DNA of 64,000 nt, taken from the NCBI RefSeq assembly GCF_003730195.1, contig NZ_QWGG01000010.1:62001-126000 (forward strand), read 5' to 3'. The translations under genes were made by a program, and so were the position numbers. The number at the start of each line of letters is the position of its first letter. The first letter of the stretch is position 1. Positions 1-8,572 of the stretch are shown piece by piece. The stretch is from Halosimplex salinum. Its GTDB lineage: Archaea; Halobacteriota; Halobacteria; Halobacteriales; Haloarculaceae. Under the pieces are notes generated by a model, which saw only the letters and a program-made list of their open reading frames with translations, ran no database searches and had not been told where the DNA came from.

Positions 1-1
1 G

Positions 2-1390
2 GAGACCGAGGCCGACGTCGAGACGCACGCGGCGGTCGCCGGCGCGCTCGACCGGGCGTTCGACGCGGCCGGGCCGGACGACGCGGTGGTCGTCGCCGGG
101 TCGCTGTACGCGGTCGCCGAGGCGCGGACCCGCTGGGCGCGCCCCGTCGTGCCCGCGACGGTCGATTCGCTCGCCGAAGCCCGGAAGACGCTCGAACGCG
201 GCCACGTCGCCGAGCGCGAAGTCGAACGAGCCAGCGGCGACGCCGTCCATCGGGTCCTGCGAACCCGTCTGCGCCCACGGCAGGCCCGGCGTCTCCAGTC
301 CGAACTGCGCGCGCTGGGGGGCGAGGTCGCCCTGTCCGCGCTCGCCGAGCAAGACGAAGAGGTCGTCGACGCGGTGCTGATGGCCACGCGGACACAGTTC
401 GATCGCCTGCTCGCCGACCTCTCGGACCGCGACGACGACCTCGCGCCGCTGGTCGACGAGTTCGCGACCGCGCTGGCGGGCACGCCCGGCCCGAACGAGG
501 CGACGCCGACTATCGAACCGGGGACAGCGAGCGCCGACCCGGGAGCGACCGACTCGGAGGGCGCCGACCGCGAGTACCCGTGGGAAGACGGCACCGCGGT
601 GATGGGCATCCTGAATATCACGCCGGACAGCTTCCACGACGGCGGCGAGTACAACACCGTCGACGCCGCCCGCGAGCGCGCCGAGCGGATGGTCAACGCC
701 GGCGTCGAAATCCTCGACATCGGCGGCGAGTCGACCCGTCCGGGCGCCGAGGTCGTGCCGGTCGACGAGGAGATCGACCGCGTCGTCCCGGTGATCGAGG
801 CGATATCGGACCTCGACGTGATGGTCTCCATCGACACGCGGAAGGCGGCGGTCGCTCGCGCGGCCATCGACGCGGGCGCGGACCTGCTCAACGACGTCTC
901 GGGGCTCGAAGACCCGGAGATGCGACTGGTCGCGGCCGAACACGACGTGCCGGTCGTCGTCATGCACAGCATCGAGGCGCCGGTCGACCCGGAGACGAGC
1001 GTCGAGTACGACGACGTGGTCACCGACGTGATCGACTACCTCTCCGAGCGCGTCCTGCTGGCCGAGAAAGCGGGTCTGGACCGCTCGCAGATCCTCGTCG
1101 ACCCCGGGCTCGGCTTCGGGAAGTCGGCCGTCGAGAGCTTCGAACTGCTCGGTCGGCTCGACGAACTCGCGGCGCTGGGCTGTCCGGTCCTCGTCGGGCA
1201 CTCCCGGAAGTCGATGTTCGACCTGACCGACGGCGGGCGCGAGGGCGCGCTGGACGAGACGGTCGCGGGGACGGCACTGATGGCCGAGCGGGGTGCGGAC
1301 GTGATCCGCGTCCACGACGCTCACGAGAACGTCGCCGCGGTCCGGGTCGCGCAGGCGGCCGACGACCCCGAGCGGTTCGCCGACGAGTGA
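2..1390 (+). CDS. folP: FolC-FolP fusion (dihydropteroate synthase), 5' truncated by window edge
   Basis: The frame is open from base 2, so the N-terminus lies outside the window. The first ~45 residues resemble the end of a Mur-ligase/folylpolyglutamate synthase domain (VVVAGSLYAVAEAR). A helical linker of about 100 residues follows, and then a complete dihydropteroate synthase TIM barrel: the MGILNITPDSF strand-1 motif, GGESTRPGA pterin/pyrophosphate loop, SIDTRK, NDVSG, and GHSRKS near the end. Dihydropteroate synthase condenses a pterin pyrophosphate with an aminobenzoate in folate-type coenzyme synthesis. FolC-FolP fusions are known in haloarchaea; the FolC part here is inferred from a short tail only. 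A T6 run at 1434-1439 lies about 45 nt after the stop and may end transcription. The FolP call is firm. Confidence 0.9.
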   Translation, partial: ETEADVETHAAVAGALDRAFDAAGPDDAVVVAGSLYAVAEARTRWARPVVPATVDSLAEARKTLERGHVAEREVERASGDAVHRVLRTRLRPRQARRLQSELRALGGEVALSALAEQDEEVVDAVLMATRTQFDRLLADLSDRDDDLAPLVDEFATALAGTPGPNEATPTIEPGTASADPGATDSEGADREYPWEDGTAVMGILNITPDSFHDGGEYNTVDAARERAERMVNAGVEILDIGGESTRPGAEVVPVDEEIDRVVPVIEAISDLDVMVSIDTRKAAVARAAIDAGADLLNDVSGLEDPEMRLVAAEHDVPVVVMHSIEAPVDPETSVEYDDVVTDVIDYLSERVLLAEKAGLDRSQILVDPGLGFGKSAVESFELLGRLDELAALGCPVLVGHSRKSMFDLTDGGREGALDETVAGTALMAERGADVIRVHDAHENVAAVRVAQAADDPERFADE

Positions 1391-1462
1391 GCGAGTGACG
1401 GGCGCCCGGAACGGGTGACGGACTCCCGGTAGCTTTTTTGCCCCTCTCTCGGCTGTCGGGAT

Positions 1463-2125
1463 GTGAGCGACGAGCGAGATTCGGACGGCGAGCGCGACCA
1501 CGCGGAGTGGGCGCGAGCCGTCATGACGGGCTACGACGGCGTGGCCGAGGCGTACGACGCCGACCGCCGCACCGCCGACGAGGTGCCGTTCGTCGAATCG
1601 GTGGTCGACGGGCTGGCGAGCGACGCCCGCGTGCTCGACGCCGGCTGTGGCGGCGGACGCGCCGTCCTGGAGACGCTCGCCGACGAGTACGAGACAGTCG
1701 GTCTGGACCTCTCGGCCGAGCAACTGGCGCTGGCGAGCGAGCGGGCGCCCGCCGCACGGCTGGTCCGCGGTGACCTGACGCGATTGCCCGTCGGCGACGA
1801 TGCGGTGGACGCGCTGACCGCGCTCCACTCGGTCATCCACGTCCCCCGCGAGCGCCACGAGGACGTGTTCGCGGAGTTCGCGCGCGTCCTCCGACCGGGC
1901 GGTCGACTCCTCCTCACGACCGGGGTCGGCGACTGGGAGGGCGAGAACGACGACTGGCTCGACAGCGGCGCGGCGATGCAGTGGAGCTTCCACGGCCGCG
2001 AGCGGAGCCTCGAACTGCTCTCGGAAGCGGGATTCGCGGTCGAAGACGAGGCGGTCGTCGGCGACGAACTCGGCGGGGGCGAGTGGCTGTTCGTGAGCGC
2101 CCGCTTCGAAGCGGGGGAGAGCTGA
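1463..2125 (+). CDS. Class I SAM-dependent methyltransferase
   Basis: 220 aa with a GTG start. A Rossmann methyltransferase fold is visible: motif I VLDAGCGGGRAVLE near residues 52-65, an acidic end of strand 2 (VGLDLS), motif II GDLTRLPVGDDAVDALTALHSVIHV and a VLRPGGRLLLT strand. These match Methyltransf_11/25-type enzymes acting on small molecules, quinones or proteins; the substrate cannot be read from sequence. The GTG is 24 nt below a T-rich stretch (1434-1439) that could serve as a TATA-like element, which fits a leaderless transcript. It stands alone between folP and a convergent small zinc-ribbon gene. Confidence 0.85.
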   Translation: MSDERDSDGERDHAEWARAVMTGYDGVAEAYDADRRTADEVPFVESVVDGLASDARVLDAGCGGGRAVLETLADEYETVGLDLSAEQLALASERAPAARLVRGDLTRLPVGDDAVDALTALHSVIHVPRERHEDVFAEFARVLRPGGRLLLTTGVGDWEGENDDWLDSGAAMQWSFHGRERSLELLSEAGFAVEDEAVVGDELGGGEWLFVSARFEAGES

Positions 2126-2197
2126 CAGACGCCAGTCGAGTCTGGGCCGTCCGCTGTCCCGACCGGGCCGTGTGCAGTCCCGACGGTGCCCTCGCGC

Positions 2198-2350
2198 CTA
2201 CTTCAGGACCGGGCTGTCGACCGTCCGGAACCGATGCTCGCAACGGGGGCACTCGGCGAAGCGCCGCCCCGCGTCGTCGACGGTAGCGAAGCTTCGCGAC
2301 AGGCCGACGTGACCGCAGTCGGGACAGCGGCGGACGAGCGGGGGGATCAT
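2198..2350 (-). CDS. Small double-CxxC zinc-ribbon protein (50 aa)
   Basis: A 50-residue frame too short for ordinary ORF calling. It starts MIPPLVRRCPDCGHVG, continues through a hydrophilic middle, and has a second knuckle CPRCEHRF before ending TVDSPVLK. The two CPxC knuckles, separated by about 24 residues, are the standard layout of a one-zinc ribbon. Haloarchaea encode many such micro-proteins (CPxCG-type); most have no known function, some affect motility, biofilm or transcription. It is convergent with the methyltransferase upstream and divergent from the VOC gene. The intact double knuckle in a gap between genes makes a chance frame unlikely. No function is assigned. Confidence 0.7.
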   Translation of the reverse strand: MIPPLVRRCPDCGHVGLSRSFATVDDAGRRFAECPRCEHRFRTVDSPVLK

Positions 2351-2512
2351 CGGAGTCGCGGTTACCTACGCGCCCGAGCGGCAAGGGCGCGTCGGGGACG
2401 GCGGATCCCCCGGCGGGCCCTGCGGTGGCCGTCGCGTCGCTCCCGGCGGTCGGAGTGGCGGTCGCGGGGTCCGTCCCGAACGGTTTTGGAGTGTCCAGCC
2501 CACTCCCGGACC

Positions 2513-2869
2513 GTGAGCGGAATCGTGTTCTTCCGGACGCGGGACGAGGACCGGGTCGTCGAGTTCTACCGCGAGCGGGTCGGCGCCGAGACGTGGCTCG
2601 AACAGGACGGGTGTACGATCCTCCAGCACGGGGAGTTCACGTTCGGCTTCTGCGGACGTGACGCGACAGACGACTGCGGGATCCTCACGTTCTACTACGA
2701 CGACCGGGGGCGCGTCGACGAACTGTACGAGCGGTTCGAGGACCGGGCCGACGGGCCGCCGGAGACTAACGACCGGTACGACGTCTACCAGTTCTTCGCG
2801 GAGGACCCGGACGGGCGGACGATAGAGTTCCAGACGTTCCTGCACCGGCTCCCCGGCGAGTCCGACTAG
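2513..2869 (+). CDS. VOC (glyoxalase/bleomycin-resistance fold) family protein
   Basis: 118 aa from a GTG at 2513. It begins SGIVFFRTRDEDRVVEFYRE, the beta-alpha-beta start of a vicinal oxygen chelate module, and ends with FAEDPDGRTIEFQTF, the usual C-terminal metal-ligand strand (E in TIEFQ). The length is that of a single-module VOC protein. VOC members are metal-dependent isomerases, dioxygenases or resistance proteins; the reaction cannot be read here. A longer frame opens upstream at 2186, but its first 109 residues have the composition of non-coding strand and overlap the zinc-ribbon gene, so the internal GTG is preferred. Confidence 0.8.
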   Translation: MSGIVFFRTRDEDRVVEFYRERVGAETWLEQDGCTILQHGEFTFGFCGRDATDDCGILTFYYDDRGRVDELYERFEDRADGPPETNDRYDVYQFFAEDPDGRTIEFQTFLHRLPGESD

Positions 2870-2881
2870 CGGGGTCGGTGG

Positions 2882-3940
2882 TCAGAACAGCCCGTAGGAT
2901 TCCTGCAGGTCGCGATACGTCTGGAGGTAGCGTTCGAGGACTGGTGTGTGGTCGAACTCGCCCCACTCCTCGTCGACGGTGAGTCGCTCGAACTCGCCGG
3001 CGTCGACGATGGCGTCGGCGATCTGTTCGGGGTCGGTGGCGCGGAAGCTCCGCTCGGCCCCCTCGATGAGTTCGTGGGCGCTGGACTCGGCCTGGTACTC
3101 GACGATGCCGACGCAGCCACAGGCCATCGCCCACAGCAGTTCCGTGGCGAAGTACTCGCGATAGGCGGTCTGGACGAACGCGTGAGCGCCCTTGTAGAGC
3201 GCGACCCGCTCCTCGCGGTCGCAGGCGCCGGCGAAGGTGACGCGGTCGTCGATCCGCAGGTCGCCGACCTGTCGTTCGTAGTCCGCGCGACGCGGGCCGT
3301 CGCCGATGATCGTCGCGGTCCAGTCGCGGTCGCGTAACTCCGCGAGGCCGAGCAGGAAACTCTCCACGTTGGCGCTCTCGTCGAGCGGGTGGGCGAACGC
3401 CACGTCCACCTCCTCGGCGGGCTCGGTGTCACGGACGAGCGACATGTCGATGCTCTCGGGGACGACCTGCGAGGTGCTGTCCGTCGCGCCGAGCTCGCGG
3501 ACGCGGGTACGGACCATCTCCGAGGGGGTGACGACCGTCTCCGGGAGGGTGGCGGCCCGCTCGGAGAACCGGGACTCGTCGACGTCCTCGTCGCCGAACC
3601 ACTCGACGACGAGGGGGGCGCGGGCGAGCGTGCCGCCGAGGCTGGCGGCGAGGACGGTCACCGGCGGCTCGGGGCGAGCGTGGACCACGTCGGGGTCGTA
3701 GACCGCGAGCAGAGCCGGGATCCGGACGGCGAACGAAGTGAGGGCTGGCGAGAGGGTGACGCCCCGGTACGTGACGCCGTCGCGTTCGACGCGCTCGTCG
3801 GTGCCCTCCCACCACTGCGTGCAGAAGACGGTCACGTCGTGACCGCGGGCGGCGAGGTGGCGTGCGACGCGTTCGAACCGGCGTGCCCCTTCGGTGTCGC
3901 GATAGTGAGTCGTCTCCATCGAGACGAACGCGACGCGCAT
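2882..3940 (-). CDS. GT4-like glycosyltransferase family 1 protein
   Basis: 352 aa starting MRVAFVSMETTHYRDTEGARR, the Rossmann start of a GT-B glycosyltransferase with an early donor loop. The N-terminal acceptor half includes HARPEPPVTVLAASLGG and VVEWFGDEDVDESRFS. The C-terminal half has the donor-site helix IIGDGPRRADYE and the Glyco_trans_1 signature YREYFATELLWAMACGCVGIVEYQ, in which the acidic E of the E-x7-E motif is present. It probably transfers a sugar from a nucleotide or lipid-linked donor, for example in N-glycan, exopolysaccharide or glycolipid synthesis. The frame extends upstream to 4069, but that segment runs through promoter sequence. Ends 12 nt from the convergent VOC gene. 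Confidence 0.85.
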   Translation of the reverse strand: MRVAFVSMETTHYRDTEGARRFERVARHLAARGHDVTVFCTQWWEGTDERVERDGVTYRGVTLSPALTSFAVRIPALLAVYDPDVVHARPEPPVTVLAASLGGTLARAPLVVEWFGDEDVDESRFSERAATLPETVVTPSEMVRTRVRELGATDSTSQVVPESIDMSLVRDTEPAEEVDVAFAHPLDESANVESFLLGLAELRDRDWTATIIGDGPRRADYERQVGDLRIDDRVTFAGACDREERVALYKGAHAFVQTAYREYFATELLWAMACGCVGIVEYQAESSAHELIEGAERSFRATDPEQIADAIVDAGEFERLTVDEEWGEFDHTPVLERYLQTYRDLQESYGLF

Positions 3941-4116
3941 ACGGTGGGGGATGGGGTCGGGTATCAAAAATCCCCACCATCCAACCGGGTACCGATCGCG
4001 TCGCCCCCTGAGGCCGGTAAGACCGTCGTACCCTGGACCGATTCGCACTGCCGCCGGAGTAAGTCGCACCTACCGTGCAGGAACCCTTATCATCGATGAT
4101 CGGGATCGAAGGAGTA

Positions 4117-4848
4117 GTGAACCGCCGGAGATTCCTCGCAGGCGCCGGCGTCGCCCTGTCGGTCGGCATCGCCGGGCGACGGGCCGCGCGTCCGACGGAT
4201 CCGGTCGTCGTCCGCGTCTGGTTCAGCGAGGCCGCCGCCGCGCACGACTCGCTCGCCGACAGGGTCGAGGGGTACCTCGGCAGCGCGCTCGAAGCGCCGC
4301 TGGGCGCCGTCGAGTTCGACTTCGTCCCGTCCCCGGTCGCCCTGCCCGCGGAGGGCGGGAAGCGCGTGCTCTCGATGCACTGGCCGTCGCGAGTCGTCGA
4401 GGGCGCCGTCGGGATGGGCGGCGTCGACCCGGTCGACGGCGTGAACCTGCTCGTCACGGACGGCGACCCGCGGAAACAGCCCGCCGGGTACGCCCGACCA
4501 CACGTCGCCGCCGTGACCGGCGCGGGCTACATCGCGAGGATGGCGCCGGCCACCGAGACGCCGACGGTCGTGCCGTACTCGGTGCGGGCGGCCGCGACGC
4601 AACTCCTGCTCCACGAGTGCGGCCACGCGCTCGGACTCGGCCACGAGCACGGCTCAGCCCGACGCCGCGACGACGCGATCGTCGCGAGCCCGATGGTCGG
4701 GAGCTACGTCTGGGCGCCCGACCACGTGCGGGAGAACCAGCTCGCGGACGAGAGCGCGTGCGGCGAGTCGTTCCCGCGCGACAGCGCGGCGCCGAATCGA
4801 CGACTCGCGCTTCGATTCACGGACTGCGCCGAGCAGGCGCTCCGGTAG
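4117..4848 (+). CDS. Tat-exported zincin-type metalloprotease-like protein
   Basis: 243 aa from the GTG at 4117. The N-terminus NRRRFLAGAGVALSVGIAG has an arginine-rich n-region with F-L and a hydrophobic stretch, a Tat-type signal. A clear metzincin zinc site, H166-E-C-G-H170-A-L-G-L-G-H176 (HExxHxxGxxH), lies in the C-terminal third, with a possible Met-turn (SPMVGSY) about 20 residues later. This resembles archaemetzincins and related exported zincins. In-frame ATGs exist at 4075 and 4096, but CTTATC at 4086-4091 sits about 26-30 nt before 4117 and looks like the TATA box, which favours 4117. Substrate unknown; the protein may act outside the cell. Confidence 0.7.
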   Translation: MNRRRFLAGAGVALSVGIAGRRAARPTDPVVVRVWFSEAAAAHDSLADRVEGYLGSALEAPLGAVEFDFVPSPVALPAEGGKRVLSMHWPSRVVEGAVGMGGVDPVDGVNLLVTDGDPRKQPAGYARPHVAAVTGAGYIARMAPATETPTVVPYSVRAAATQLLLHECGHALGLGHEHGSARRRDDAIVASPMVGSYVWAPDHVRENQLADESACGESFPRDSAAPNRRLALRFTDCAEQALR

Positions 4849-4874
4849 CTCGCTACCGTCAGAGGACCGCTCGA

Positions 4875-5177
4875 TCACTCGGCCGTCGCCGTCTCGGTCT
4901 CGGTCTCGGTGTCCGTCTCGTCGGTCATCTCGTCGCCCTCGTCGGTGGGCGTCTCTTCGGTGCCGCCCTCGTCGGTCTCGGTCTCGTCGCCGAGGCCGTC
5001 ACCTTCCTCGGTGGGCGTTTCGTCGCCGATGCCGTCTCCGTCTTCCGGTGAGGCGCCGTCTCCGACCCCTCCGTCCTCGGCGCCGGGTGTCGCTGTATCC
5101 GCGCCCGGACCGGGACCTCCGCAACCGGCGAGGGCGACCAGGGCGACGATGCAGACTGTCGCGAGTACACGGTACAT
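4875..5177 (-). CDS. Acidic Thr/Glu-rich lipoprotein
   Basis: 100 aa: MYRVLATVCIVALVALAGCGG is a signal peptide ending in a lipobox (LAGC), so Cys-18 is the probable lipidated residue. After it the chain is low-complexity, built from T-P-T-E-E-G-D, D-E-T-E and T-E-T-E runs, with no recognisable fold. Such chains act as acidic stalks on haloarchaeal surfaces or as the remains of larger surface proteins. A TATA-like CAATAACG lies about 27-35 nt upstream on the minus strand (5203-5212). Convergent with the zincin gene. Function unknown. Confidence 0.65.
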   Translation of the reverse strand: MYRVLATVCIVALVALAGCGGPGPGADTATPGAEDGGVGDGASPEDGDGIGDETPTEEGDGLGDETETDEGGTEETPTDEGDEMTDETDTETETETATAE

Positions 5178-5376
5178 GCGATTTCGCCTAGGAGATGTCG
5201 ACCTTTCGTTATTGACGGACATTCGGAGAAGGGACGCAACGTTTCCGCCGTTGTGACCGTTTCGTCGCTTCAAACGGACACTTACCGGTGACCTCTCTCA
5301 CGCTTACCGTCGGCGGCCGGCGCCGTCGCGGCGGACGCCCGGAAGGACTTTCTCCGTGCCGCCGCTTGCCGGGCGT

Positions 5377-7257
5377 ATGTACGACCTCGAGCGTTATCTC
5401 AACGTCCGGAGCGCGTACGGCGCCTCCTTCGCACCCGACGGGGCGATCTCCTTCCTGCTCGACGCGACGGGGACGCCCCAGGTCTGGACGCTCGACGCGC
5501 CGCTCGACTGGCCCGTCCAGCGCACCTTCTACGAGGAGCGAGTCACCTTCGCCTCCTGGTCGCCCGAACGCCGCGAACTGGTCTTCGGGATGGACGAGGG
5601 CGGCAACGAGCGCGCCCAGCTCTACCGCCTCGACCCCGACGACGGGACGATCACGAACCTCACCGCCCACCCGGACGCGAAACACCGCTGGGGCGGCTGG
5701 TCGCACGACGGCGACCGGTTCGCCTTCGCCTCCAACCGCCGCGACGAATCCGTCTTCGACGTGTACGTCCAGGACCGCACGGCGACCGGCGAAGATGCCG
5801 AACTCGTCAACGAGGGCGACGGCTGGGTCTCCGTCGGCGGCTGGTCGCCCGACGACGACCGCCTGCTCGTCTCGCAGGCTCACTGGAACTTCGACCAGGA
5901 CCTCTACGTGCTCGAACTGGACTCCGGCGAACTGCGTCACGTCACGCCCCACGAGGGGGACGTGCGATTCACGAGCGTCCAGTGGAGCCCCGACGGCGAC
6001 GCGTTCTACCTCACGACCGACTACGAGGCGGACACGAAGTACCTCGCTCGGCTCGACCTCGACGCGATGGGGCCCGACGCCGACGAATCGGACCTCGCGG
6101 ACGCCCTCGATGTCGTGGCCGAGGGCGGCGAGTGGAACGTGGGCGGCGTCGCGCTCGACGACGAGACCGGTCGGCTGGTGTACTCGCGCAACGTCGACGG
6201 CTACACCGACCTGACCGTCGGCGAACTCGCGGGCTCGACCGATATCGAGGAGTTCCCGGCGCCCGACCTGCCGGGGAACCTCGCCGGCGGCGTCTCCTTC
6301 GACGAGGACGCCGAGCGGTTCGCCCTCTCGGCCACCGGCCGCACGGAGAACACGAACGTCTACGTGGTCGAGATGGAGACGGGCGCCGTCGAGCGCTGGA
6401 CCGACGCCGCGACGGCGGGCATCCCGAAGTCGACGCTGGTCGAACCGGAACTCGTGCGCTACCCGACGTTCGACGGCAGAGAGATCCCGGCCTACTTCTC
6501 GCTGCCCGAGGAGTGGGCGGCCGGTGAGACGGGCGTGGCGGCGGAGCCGCCACGTTGTTCGGAAGCCGGCGAAGCCGGCCTCCCAGTGATCGTCGACATC
6601 CACGGCGGGCCCGAGAGCCAGCGCCGCCCCTCCTTCGCCGGACTGACGCAGTACTTCCTGTCGCGGGGGTACGCCGTCTTCGAACCGAACGTCCGCGGGT
6701 CGACGGGGTACGGTCGCGAGTACACCCACCTCGACGACGTGGAGAAGCGGATGGACTCGGTGGCAGATATCGAGGCCGCGGTGGAGTGGCTCACCGACCA
6801 CGAGGCGATAGATCCCGACCGCGTCGTCGCGATGGGCGGCTCCTACGGCGGGTTCATGGTGCTCGCGGCACTGACGGAGTACCCCGACCTGTGGGCCGCG
6901 GGCGTCGACGTGGTCGGCATCGCCAACTTCGTCACGTTCCTCGAGAACACCGGGTCGTGGCGCCGCGAACTGCGAGAGGCCGAGTACGGTTCGCTCGCGG
7001 AGGACCGCGAGTTCCTCGAGTCCGTCTCGCCGATCAACAACGCGGACGCGATCGAGGCGCCGCTGTTCGTCCTCCACGGCGCGAACGACCCGCGCGTCCC
7101 CGTCGACGAGGCCGAACAGATCGCCGAGAAGGCCGCCGACCAGGGTGTCCCCGTCGAGAAACTCGTCTTCGACGACGAGGGCCACGGCATCACGAAACGC
7201 GAGAACAAGATCGAGGCCTACACGGCCGTCGTCGACTTCCTCGACGAGCACGTCTGA
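5377..7257 (+). CDS. S9 family prolyl oligopeptidase-like serine peptidase
   Basis: 626 aa. The N-terminal ~370 residues form WD40/TolB-like beta-propeller blades (repeated WSPDGD, WSHDGDRFAF and similar). The C-terminal alpha/beta-hydrolase peptidase domain has GGSYGGF with nucleophile Ser-489, Asp-571 in HGANDPRVPVDEA, and His-603 in DEGHGITKRE, a complete triad. Enzymes of the acylaminoacyl-peptidase/DPP branch cleave short peptides in the cytoplasm. The start is set at the ATG at 5377, where the propeller begins. The Nudix gene follows after one base, so they are probably cotranscribed. Confidence 0.93.
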   Translation: MYDLERYLNVRSAYGASFAPDGAISFLLDATGTPQVWTLDAPLDWPVQRTFYEERVTFASWSPERRELVFGMDEGGNERAQLYRLDPDDGTITNLTAHPDAKHRWGGWSHDGDRFAFASNRRDESVFDVYVQDRTATGEDAELVNEGDGWVSVGGWSPDDDRLLVSQAHWNFDQDLYVLELDSGELRHVTPHEGDVRFTSVQWSPDGDAFYLTTDYEADTKYLARLDLDAMGPDADESDLADALDVVAEGGEWNVGGVALDDETGRLVYSRNVDGYTDLTVGELAGSTDIEEFPAPDLPGNLAGGVSFDEDAERFALSATGRTENTNVYVVEMETGAVERWTDAATAGIPKSTLVEPELVRYPTFDGREIPAYFSLPEEWAAGETGVAAEPPRCSEAGEAGLPVIVDIHGGPESQRRPSFAGLTQYFLSRGYAVFEPNVRGSTGYGREYTHLDDVEKRMDSVADIEAAVEWLTDHEAIDPDRVVAMGGSYGGFMVLAALTEYPDLWAAGVDVVGIANFVTFLENTGSWRRELREAEYGSLAEDREFLESVSPINNADAIEAPLFVLHGANDPRVPVDEAEQIAEKAADQGVPVEKLVFDDEGHGITKRENKIEAYTAVVDFLDEHV

Positions 7258-7258
7258 G

Positions 7259-7825
7259 ATGAGCGACGGCGACGCGGACCCCGACGCGGACCTCCCGACC
7301 CGCTCGCGGGAGCGAGTCGACGACTGGCTCGCCGACCTGCGCGAGCGCTACGACGGGTTCGAGCGCGTCGAGAAGTGCTGGGACCTCTCGGCTGACGCGT
7401 ACGAGCGCAACCGAGAACGGGTCGCGGCCGGCGCGAACGGCGGGGCCGGGATCTGGATCACGAACGACGCCGGGGCGGTACTGCTCGTCCGCAACGAGGG
7501 CGACGAGGGGTGGGCCGACCCCGGCGGGAAGCGCGAGGCGGGGGAGTCGTTCGAAGCGGCCGCCCGCCGCGAGGTCCGAGAGGAAGCGAACGTCGACGCC
7601 ACCGTCACGGGCGTCCGCGAGGCGCACGTCCTCGAACTCGTCGACGAGACCGACCCGGACCGACCGGCCCTGTGGAGCCTCATCGTCATCTTCGACGGGG
7701 AGTACGCGGGCGGCGACCCGCGTCCCCGGGAGGGAGAGATCGCGGCGGTCGAGTGGTTCGAGGGGACGCCGGACGCGGTGCTGTACCCGGAGGTGGCCGA
7801 CCGGCCGTTCCCGACGAACGGGTGA
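7259..7825 (+). CDS. Nudix hydrolase with haloarchaeal N-terminal domain
   Basis: 188 aa, starting one base after the S9 peptidase stop. Residues 1-60 form a helical N-terminal region (SRERVDDWLADLRERYDGF, then a DAYERNRERV helix). The Nudix box is intact: G90-K-R-E-A-G-E96, seven residues, R104-E105-V-R-E108-E109-A-N-V, with only the usual Gly replaced by Asn-111. The three metal-binding glutamates are present, so hydrolysis of a nucleoside diphosphate derivative is expected; the substrate is not known. The next gene has the same N-terminal layout with a broken box. Confidence 0.88.
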   Translation: MSDGDADPDADLPTRSRERVDDWLADLRERYDGFERVEKCWDLSADAYERNRERVAAGANGGAGIWITNDAGAVLLVRNEGDEGWADPGGKREAGESFEAAARREVREEANVDATVTGVREAHVLELVDETDPDRPALWSLIVIFDGEYAGGDPRPREGEIAAVEWFEGTPDAVLYPEVADRPFPTNG

Positions 7826-7892
7826 GATCGGGCGGCGGGCGACGGCGACCGAGCGGGATCGGGCGGAAGGCGACGCCAATCGGGCGTTCTGC

Positions 7893-7917
7893 CGGATGTG
7901 TGTAGCTCGCACATCCG
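7893..7917. repeat. 8-bp inverted repeat between the two Nudix-family genes
   Basis: CGGATGTG (7893-7900) and CACATCCG (7910-7917) are perfect complements around a 9-nt spacer. It lies 67 nt after the first Nudix gene and about 18 nt before the TATA-like TTTAT of the second. It could be a terminator-type hairpin, although no T-run follows, or an operator for the downstream gene. Confidence 0.45.
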
Positions 7918-7965
7918 TCTGAACGAAGGGACGGGTTTATCTGGGAGTGGACGCAGTTGCGGACA

Positions 7966-8490
7966 ATGTCCGTCACCGAGGCCTCCCGCGACCGGGTGGA
8001 AGACCGACTGGTCGCGCTCCGGGAGGACTACAGTGGGTTCCCCATCAACCAGACGACGGTCGCCGTCTCACGGGACGCCTACGAGCGTGCGAGCGAGCGC
8101 TGTCGACGGGGTATCGTCGACGCGTACGTCCAGCTGTACAACGACGCGGAGGACGTCCTGCTGGTCGAACACGACGGGGAGTGGGTGGTGCCACGCGGCA
8201 AGCCGCGAGCGAGCGAACGGGTCGTCGCCGGGACCGAGCGAGCGATCCGGGACCGGACCGGCGTCGACTGCTCGCTCACCGGTCTCGAACGGGTCACGAT
8301 CCTCGGCGTCCGCGACGAGGAGGACCCGGAACGGCCGCCGGTGTACCGACTCGTCGCCGTCTTCGAGGCGGAGGCCGACGCGGAGTCGACCGCCTCGGTC
8401 CCCGGACCGAACGGGGACGGCGGAGCGTCGGCCGACGACGGCGTCCGCTGGGAGGCGACGCTCCCGGACTCCGCGGTCCCTTCGCACTGA
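7966..8490 (+). CDS. Nudix-fold protein with degenerate catalytic box
   Basis: 174 aa. Its N-terminal region (ASRDRVEDRLVALREDYSGF, then a DAYERASERC helix) mirrors the preceding Nudix protein, so the two look like paralogues. Aligned to G-x5-E-x7-REUxEExGU, this one reads G78...E84...R92-A93-I-R-D96-R97-T-G-V: the key glutamates are Ala, Asp and Arg. Catalysis by the usual Nudix mechanism is therefore unlikely; ligand binding or regulation of the partner is possible. TTTAT at 7936-7940 lies about 27 nt before the ATG, which fits a leaderless transcript separate from the first Nudix gene. Confidence 0.78.
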   Translation: MSVTEASRDRVEDRLVALREDYSGFPINQTTVAVSRDAYERASERCRRGIVDAYVQLYNDAEDVLLVEHDGEWVVPRGKPRASERVVAGTERAIRDRTGVDCSLTGLERVTILGVRDEEDPERPPVYRLVAVFEAEADAESTASVPGPNGDGGASADDGVRWEATLPDSAVPSH

Positions 8491-8572
8491 CGCGGGTCGA
8501 CCGAACAGCGCCGCCTGCGCTCCTCCCGGTCACCGGAACACTTAGCACCGCGCTCGCCCCTACTGCCGGTCA

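Noticed and set aside
5209..7251. 680-codon minus-strand frame
   Set aside because: Antisense to the S9 peptidase, whose triad and propeller are clear; long shadow frames are normal in GC-rich DNA.
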